Assembly (NCBI RefSeq): GCF_000003605.2
Contig: NW_003129870.1
Coordinates: forward strand, 142,358-180,165
Length of the DNA: 37,808 bases
From: Saccoglossus kowalevskii
Taxonomy: Eukaryota; Hemichordata; Enteropneusta; Harrimaniidae
Reading direction: 5' to 3'
The position numbers were made by a program, and so were the translations under genes. Positions 31,718 through 37,808 of this stretch are shown here, piece by piece. The notes under the pieces were generated by a model. That model was not told the DNA's origin and searched no databases. It was given only the letters and a program-made list of their open reading frames with translations. The first letter of the stretch is position 1. Each line of letters begins with the position of its first letter.

Positions 31718-34700
31718 CTGAAAATGTAAACACAATACAATAGCAGCACCAGTACAAATATATTATTAGTCAAAATAGAAGGTAGTCTAATGTCATAGGT
31801 TTTGTTCGTCCGTCTGCTGCAAACCTCAAAATTACCATTTTAACATGTCAACAACCGTTTCTCAGACATGTCTGGGTCGATTTTATTCAAATATTGTATT
31901 GGAATAATTCGTGGTGTCTTTTATTCGTTTCCCATGCATCATGCCAGTTGTTCAGATACATTTTCACTGATATTGTTAAAATTTTATACAAAACAAAACA
32001 TAATGTCAATATTATTCACACTTGGTATTGTCATGAATTTGTTTACGCGTATCTGTTGACCGACTTAATTAGCTGATTACGAGCGAATTGCTGTGTTATG
32101 TCTGTCATCGTTTAGGCAGGCGAGGTCCTGGACGGAACTTGGCTCAGTGATTTGGAACTAATTACGAGGTAACCGTCGCTATTCTGACTATTAATTCTGA
32201 CAGTTGGTATCCGTAGTTATTAATGTAGTGAACGATTAATCAAAAGATATGACGTGTTCAGTACTTAGTATGATTGGCTTTATGATTGAAGGCTACGCCC
32301 TAGAGTCTTTTTACTGCTTTGTAATTGGTTAGAGTTTTGAAAATGAATAAAGAGAGTTTGAGTTGGTCTTGGGGAGCACAGCACGACCGACGCAGTCTAA
32401 AATCCAGTCTTGGGCTAGTCTTGGGTCAGCCTTGCGATAGTCTAAGGGATTTTTCCCCAGGGCGCTGTGTCTGATTAAGTGCTCGATTGACCGACTAAGA
32501 CGAGAGCTGAAACGTATTTCGTTGTGTGTGTCTTATTTGACCGTAAGGCTTAAGAGGCTTCCCCGATCCCGTACCTCAAGGGGACGAGATATAGAGACGA
32601 GACGAGATTCCCCCCCTGGCACGTGTGGAGAACCCAGAGAGAAGAATTCCCCCCTGACAGTATGAACAACACGATATCTATACCTGGTGGCCATTTTGGT
32701 TCTATTTATGTACTATTACCTATTTCTCGAACATACTTTAACAGATTATGTTACATAGAGAAGACATTATTTTTAGGTCATCGAATGTTAAGCCAGTCAA
32801 ATGAAAACAGGAACTATGACATTGTGTATTTATTGAAAAAGGGCGATATTCTAACATGTGTCATTTTCATCAGAGCTGTTTCATAGGAATAAATGAATAC
32901 AATATAACATAGTAAACATGGATAACACAATAGTTCAAGTAAATAAGTAAGGTTAAACAGCATTTATATATCTCATGATTGTATTTTTGAAGTTGACTCT
33001 GTCAAAGAACATTCACTATTTCAGATAAACTTACTATTGAAATCAGCAATGACTGTTTGGTTACTTGTCATCTTTCTGTTAATCTCAGACAAGGTCGCGG
33101 CATATATATTCCGGATCAGTAAAATAACAGCTGAGAAATTCAACATGTCATGTGGATTTTTTATTGTAGAGACAAGAACCTGTCCATCATAAGGACTCGC
33201 CATTTCACCAAGAAAGCCTGTAGTGACAAAAGTGGAGACCACAAATTAAGTGAATAAATTCAAGGCGTATTACTTTATTTTGAAAACAACTTTTATAGTA
33301 TCGCGAAAGGATCTACCGCTGCCTAGGTTATTTATTCTCGGTCTTGCCCTTTGTTTATTTGACATAGAGCTTCATGGAGATGATGTAAATTTTTGACCTA
33401 CTCCACAGAATAAAGATTCTTTGAATTATTAATTATGTATTGTTTCGGGGATTTGTGTCAGTATTATATGCCAAAGCTACTTTTTATAGAAAATGTGTCA
33501 CAATTGGTCAAATTAATCTGATTTTCTGAACATTTGTACGCACAATGTGTGGTGATAATTCCAGTACTATGAAGTGAGTCACCACTACTCTTTTCAGATT
33601 CAGTAATTTATCAGTAATTTATGGCGATTCTTGATTCACGGGAAAAGTTTATTGAACATTTAACAACCCTTAGAACCTCAGTCGACAGGACAGTCATACC
33701 GGTTCTCACTACAAGAGGTTACATATCCCCTGCAAAATTTTACCTCTGCCAAAGATACAATCACGTAACGTGTTGTGTAATTACATACATACAAACAAGC
33801 AACACAATTGAAGCAAACACAAAAGGAAACAAGAATCATCCAAACAACAGAAACGTAAAAACAACCACTGAGCAATATTAAGTAAATTCAAGTTGACTAT
33901 ATACAGTAGTTCAAATCTATGAAAATATAGCTTCTTTAAACCTTATGAAGACAGTTCTTTACCTAATCATTAAAACAGATATAACTCCTTAAGGCAGAAC
34001 CTTTCTATGCTGGTATTATTGGTAGAACGTCACTTTCCCTCTTAACAGCAATATCTAAATAGGTAAGTACAGTACCTGCATCATAAAGTCCTTGATCATG
34101 GTACACTGATCCTGTGTATATACCAGTAGCTTGTTGTAAGAGATAACGAACCCATGTATTCCCTGCACCAGGTGGACTTGCTAAGACAGCAATTGGAAGC
34201 TTCTTCTCAGAGAAGTGAAGATCACACTCAACAGTGTCTAGAATTAATAATATAATTAGTTTCTTATAAGTTAATTCTGAATTGAACTTTATGTTACATT
34301 GAATAAATTACGGAATTTCTTTTTAATTTGTGCCTTGGAAACAAATATCCCTTACGTAAACATTGACTTTTATAATTGAATATAGTGAACTACCCCCTTT
34401 GGACAGTATATATTACATGTACATATCAATTGATGTTGTAGCTTGGACATTTTTCAATATCTAGATGTGATGTACTTTTACAGTCAAGAAATATAATTAT
34501 AACAATCTGAGTAAGTTGATTTCAGTTTCGTTTGGGAAATATCGTTGACTTAAAATTATTTACTGACTGGTGGTATAGCTACGACTTATTGTGTTTTTGC
34601 ATATCGCGGTTAATACGAGGAACAAGCGCAAGATACGAGTGTAAACATTTCAGAAGTGTAATTTTAGGGTAGGATAGACATTTTATCACTAGTTTTTGTT

Positions 34701-36099
34701 TGGGTACATAACACATTTGAGTTAAAAAGACCCAAATTAAATGCATGTAACTCATTATCTTTTGTTAATACATTCCAATTTGGGAGACAATAAGTCTGGT
34801 TTTATCTTAAGAACCATAATAATTCATGAAATGTAGGTGCCCGAAAACAATTATCACATCATATGCATCCTCTGAGTTAGGAAAGAAGTGCATAAAAAGC
34901 TAAAAGATTAAAAAACAGAGAAAGCAATAAGAAATACAAAGAAGCAAATATAAATGTCCGAAAGCTGTTCAGTAAAACTGGCCAAAACAAGAAACCCAAT
35001 CATTGATAATAACTTTGCCAAACAACTTATACAGTTGCAACAACTACAAGACCATAAGCTTGATAAGTCATCCGAGCAAAGTACTTCTCGGAATAACAGA
35101 CAGCAGACTGTAGGTACAAGCTGAGAATCAATACTAGCTGAAGAACAAGCAGGTTTCCGTACAGGGAGAAGTAAATAATCCCAGAGTCCCATAATTTTGT
35201 TGACTATGAGGAAAATTGGAGTGCAGCTTTCTCCTCTCAGTAGGAAGACACAATATCAACAAATCTAAAATACATCAATTTACTGGCGATAGTACAACAA
35301 TAATCAATAAGAAAAACTTGTAGAAGCTTTTGAAATGAGATGATTTAGAAGACTACTCCAACGAATGAGTAAGAACTGAAAGTAGAGGCAAAGAATACTG
35401 CAGGTTTGGCCACATTGGTAGCAATAATGGTACATCGGCGCATATAAGATATAGCGAGAGACATTGGTAGAATGTCTAGAAACAAGTGAAGACAGGAAGA
35501 GATGAAGAGAAGATGTTTATTCTTCCAAAGTGCCTCAATGGCATCAAGCTACTGGTGTGACATGTTAGAACGCATAAATAATGTAAATGGCTTGCAAATC
35601 TGTTTGGTGTTATAGTTAATGCATATGCTTGCAGATTAGATATAATCGCATGGTTGTCCTTGTGGCGATAGTTCAATTCTGATAACACAACCACAACAAA
35701 CGAGATATTTTGGTTCAACCCCGTTTCCCAATGCTAAATACATGCATGATGCAACATGGGACATATTAATGATGACAATCTTTTATCCCAGTTGTTGGTT
35801 CCAATGTTATTACGCAATTGATCATATGATATACTAAATACATTCACATTTAAGCATGAATCTTTGTTCAAATATTCTATAATTTACATTTAAAAACATT
35901 AAAATTTACCTGGCATCATTTGTCCTGGCGTTAATTTGACTGATGATGAAGTATGACGATCCTCCGTATACTGAATATAACTGTTCGTCACGTTTACAGC
36001 TGTGTATCCGTTTGTCGGCACATCGTATGACAAAAGCACACTATTACTAGTCCGAAGTAAATAATTGTGTAGATGCAATATACAGTAAGAACATAACAT
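31275..36099 (-). CDS. ST4: inverted WSCD-like paralog with altered catalytic residues
   Basis: Minus-strand exons are 36099-35910, 34237-34076, 33217-33035 and 31717-31275, all phase 1; the model has 325 residues. The ATG at 36099 is preferred because its exon length matches ST2; the frame is also open from an ATG at 36267. Seen: a moderately hydrophobic N-terminus ([15 protein letters not shown]), PAPS loop [14 protein letters not shown] (residues 84-97), and R153 and S161 of the 3'-phosphate site. Where the paralogs have K-x-H, this copy has T135-I-K137, so both catalytic positions are replaced. The C-terminus runs about 30 residues beyond the family end, and its stop codon lies on the edge of a MITE. 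Intron 1 holds a LINE relic and intron 3 an LTR-like block. It may be a non-catalytic paralog or an early pseudogene still open. Confidence 0.78.
32089..32660 (+). mobile_element. Possible LTR or retroelement fragment in ST4 intron 3
   Basis: A block clearly richer in G and C than its surroundings, with an AATAAA at about 32345, reiterated CTTGGG and GACGAGA motifs, and a TGG at 32617 after a C run. The layout resembles a solo LTR with a leader. Borders are unsure and no second LTR or gag/pol frame is present. Confidence 0.3.
33035..33217 (-). CDS. ST4 exon 3 (catalytic positions replaced)
   Basis: 183 nt, phase 1-1, acceptor CTACAG, donor GTAAGT. It encodes [24 protein letters not shown] and [19 protein letters not shown]. 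The alignment is unambiguous on both sides, and it puts Thr and Lys where the other three genes have the catalytic Lys and His. The 3'-phosphate residues are retained. Confidence 0.85.
34076..34237 (-). CDS. ST4 exon 2 (PAPS-binding loop)
   Basis: 162 nt, phase 1-1, acceptor TTCTAG and donor GTACTG on the minus strand. It encodes [18 protein letters not shown] and [19 protein letters not shown]. It is very close to ST1 and ST2 at nucleotide level, including synonymous positions. Confidence 0.87.
34900..35520 (+). pseudogene. LINE reverse-transcriptase relic in ST4 intron 1
   Basis: The plus strand encodes, with stops and shifts, [16 protein letters not shown] (the reverse-transcriptase segment E-E-Q-x-G-F-R-x-G-R-S, about 35131-35175). 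Downstream come EAFEMR followed by [11 protein letters not shown], and then a GHIG segment, matching the usual order at the end of invertebrate LINE ORF2. Several stops show it is dead. It lies antisense to ST4. Confidence 0.6.
35910..36099 (-). CDS. ST4 exon 1 (membrane anchor)
   Basis: 190 nt from ATG 36099 to a GTAAAT donor in phase 1. It encodes a short hydrophobic N-terminus and a polar stem with NVT near its middle. The frame continues open upstream to 36267, which would add 56 residues without a clear extra membrane segment. The hydrophobic stretch is weaker than in the other genes, so this exon is the least certain of the model. Confidence 0.55.
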
Positions 36100-36267
36100 A
36101 CTACAATTATTATAGGACAATATTTTGTTATGTTCTGCATATCTTGTTACTCCGCACGAATTCGTCTTTGTGAAAGTCCATGTAGTTGTATGGTAATGTG
36201 TGCTTGTTGCATGTCGCAGCTGTTTCCATGGGTTGGAATATACAACTAACTGAATATGTGAATACAT

Positions 36268-37361
36268 TTACAGTTGGCGATATCCTTTCTGAGCTTAGTT
36301 TATAGTTTCGAAATCTACACAAATAAAATATCCGTATCCATACTTTTCAATTTCGACAAGGGTAACATCACTTAGTGTCATGTTCACCATGAAGTACATA
36401 TATTTATGTTACTGATTGAGTTGTAATGTGCTTGTAGCTTGTCGTCATTTGTTTGTTTTGTGGAATTGACTCAACTTCATGTTTGCTGAGATGACCACAA
36501 CCTTTATCTTAATGATTTGAATAGATATTGTGGTTTACTTTCCTTACAACTCATGAGTTGTTTGTTTAGATTGACTGAGGTGTGTAACGTGTTCATTATA
36601 CATTATTAGTTAATGATTATTGTCAAAGATATCTTTTGGTTATTATTTCTCTTTCACTATTACCAAATACATATTTGTTTTCCTTTATTGGGACATTGTT
36701 TATGGAATTACTCGAATAATCTCGCATGTGAGCGATGTACATATGCATAAGGTCATTATCAAGCACATCGCTATTGTGTGAAACGTTATGCAAATAAACA
36801 AATACTATATTAGATTATTGACACAATCAAAATCATTCAAACACACACACAATCACCCTAAATAAGAGCTTGTTGAAATTATAAGGACTTTATCGATTCT
36901 ATAAGCTATATAATTTTAACATTTGACAACACAACACAGAATGTTTTACTAAATTGAATTTCACATTACGTTGCAAGAGCCCAACATGTTGTCATTAATA
37001 TATTATAGAACATGGCTAAGTGAAACTATCCTCAAACAACACTTGTGACGTCACACTAATGTATTGTGCGGGCATTATCTGAACGAATAACAAGGCGAGG
37101 GCAAGTACAGATAGTTCTAGAATCACCCGGAGTTTGTTTTAGGTAGTTCTATAACCATCTTTTTGTAGAATTCATCTAGACATCTCCTTCGAGGAAAGTT
37201 CTAGTGCAGCTTCCACCTCCATTTTAAACGCCATTTTTTATTGGCAATTGAAACGTGTTTTTGTTATATCAACCAAGTTGTAAGGTTATCGCTGTATCGA
37301 TAACGATTGGTTTAATGTTGCAATGACTCATTATACTATGATTAGCTAAAATAACTTTCGA
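36268..37361. other. ST4 upstream region
   Basis: AT-rich, no exon seen. It presumably contains the ST4 promoter on the minus strand, but no core element stands out. A short CA run lies near 36842. Confidence 0.4.
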
Positions 37362-37410
37362 GGGCGGGTTTGTATATAAAAAGAGGGCTGGGATCTGTGG
37401 ATTCGCTCGC
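37362..37410 (+). promoter_or_regulatory. GC box plus TATA box promoter candidate
   Basis: GGGCGGG at 37362-37368 is followed at once by TATATAAA at 37373-37380 and, about 30 nt on, by a pyrimidine-rich possible start region (GATTCGCTCGC). It points rightward, out of the window and away from ST4. No coding exon follows before the window ends. Confidence 0.4.
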
Positions 37411-37808
37411 TTTTAAATCAGACAAAAATGTGTAATTTGACAATCAATCGATCTTGGGATATCCTCATGTGACGATGTGACAGCAGATAAAACATTACAC
37501 CGCAATGACATGACCAAGCAAACATTTAATGCTACAGGACACTCTCCGAAATCTTAGATATGTGTTCGCAAATTATGCTTTCAAAGTCAGTAACCTTTGT
37601 GGTTGAAAGAGAAAAAAAGAAGATATGCGATAAAGAAATGTTACACTCGTTAAATCAAGCATATGATGTCCTCTATATATAGCATAGCAAACCATGTATA
37701 TAGAAACTACTTATTACCAAACGCTTCAGCGTGGTATTAAGAATTTGTTTTCAGGGTTGGGTGATACCAAGGTTGAAAATGGGTGCACATATGGGTGTAA
37801 TTCCTGGA

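Noticed and set aside
33621-33881. 86-residue plus-strand frame in ST4 intron 2
   Set aside because: Short, antisense to the gene, ending in low-complexity Asn/Thr/Lys; no domain recognised.
36128-36322. Minus-strand frame starting MCRFRNYKLS as an ST1-like anchor for ST4
   Set aside because: Similarity to the ST1 start is limited to a few residues, no hydrophobic anchor follows, and it has no donor joining ST4 exon 2 in phase.
1-37808. tRNA and rRNA genes
   Set aside because: No B-box-like GGTTCGAATCC with a matching A box and cloverleaf spacing was seen, and no rRNA core segment.

Overview
The window is AT-rich, intron-rich animal DNA. Coding sequence is split into short exons with GT/AG borders, introns are full of small inverted-repeat elements and LINE fossils, and there are no operons, ribosome binding sites or bacterial features. 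The gene content (a WSCD-like sulfotransferase cluster beside an ABHD1/ABHD3-type hydrolase) fits an invertebrate metazoan; the sequence alone does not fix the phylum. An assembly gap of 813 N lies at 14544-15356.

The main content is a family of four related sulfotransferase genes (called ST1 to ST4 here). ST1 (3576-8238, +), ST2 (8925-13757, +) and ST3 (16393-20428, +) lie head to tail. ST4 (36099-31275, -) lies further on in inverted orientation. Each has one anchor exon followed by three catalytic exons. All introns are phase 1, and exon 2 (PAPS-binding loop) is exactly 162 nt in all four copies. Each predicted product is a small type II membrane protein without WSC domains, probably Golgi resident.

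The copies are in different states. ST3 is intact with all expected catalytic residues. ST1 has two tandem first exons and a one-base surplus in exon 3, which an upstream splice acceptor could rescue. ST2 has a two-base deficit in exon 4 and reads into a stop, so it looks like a pseudogene as assembled. ST4 is open throughout, but the catalytic Lys and His are replaced and its stop codon is made by the edge of a small TA-flanked transposon.

Between ST3 and ST4 lies a complete nine-exon alpha/beta hydrolase gene of the ABHD1/ABHD3 family (22156-27432, +), predicted at 410 residues with the Ser-Asp-His triad.

The rest is repeats: a LINE ORF1-like relic (about 1500-1790), a LINE reverse-transcriptase relic (about 34900-35520), two copies of a TA-flanked MITE, several foldback elements, dispersed repeat pairs in opposite orientation, a 30-bp and a 33-bp minisatellite, and a GC-richer LTR-like block in an ST4 intron. 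A GC-box plus TATA promoter candidate near 37373 faces out of the window. I found no tRNA, rRNA or CRISPR array.
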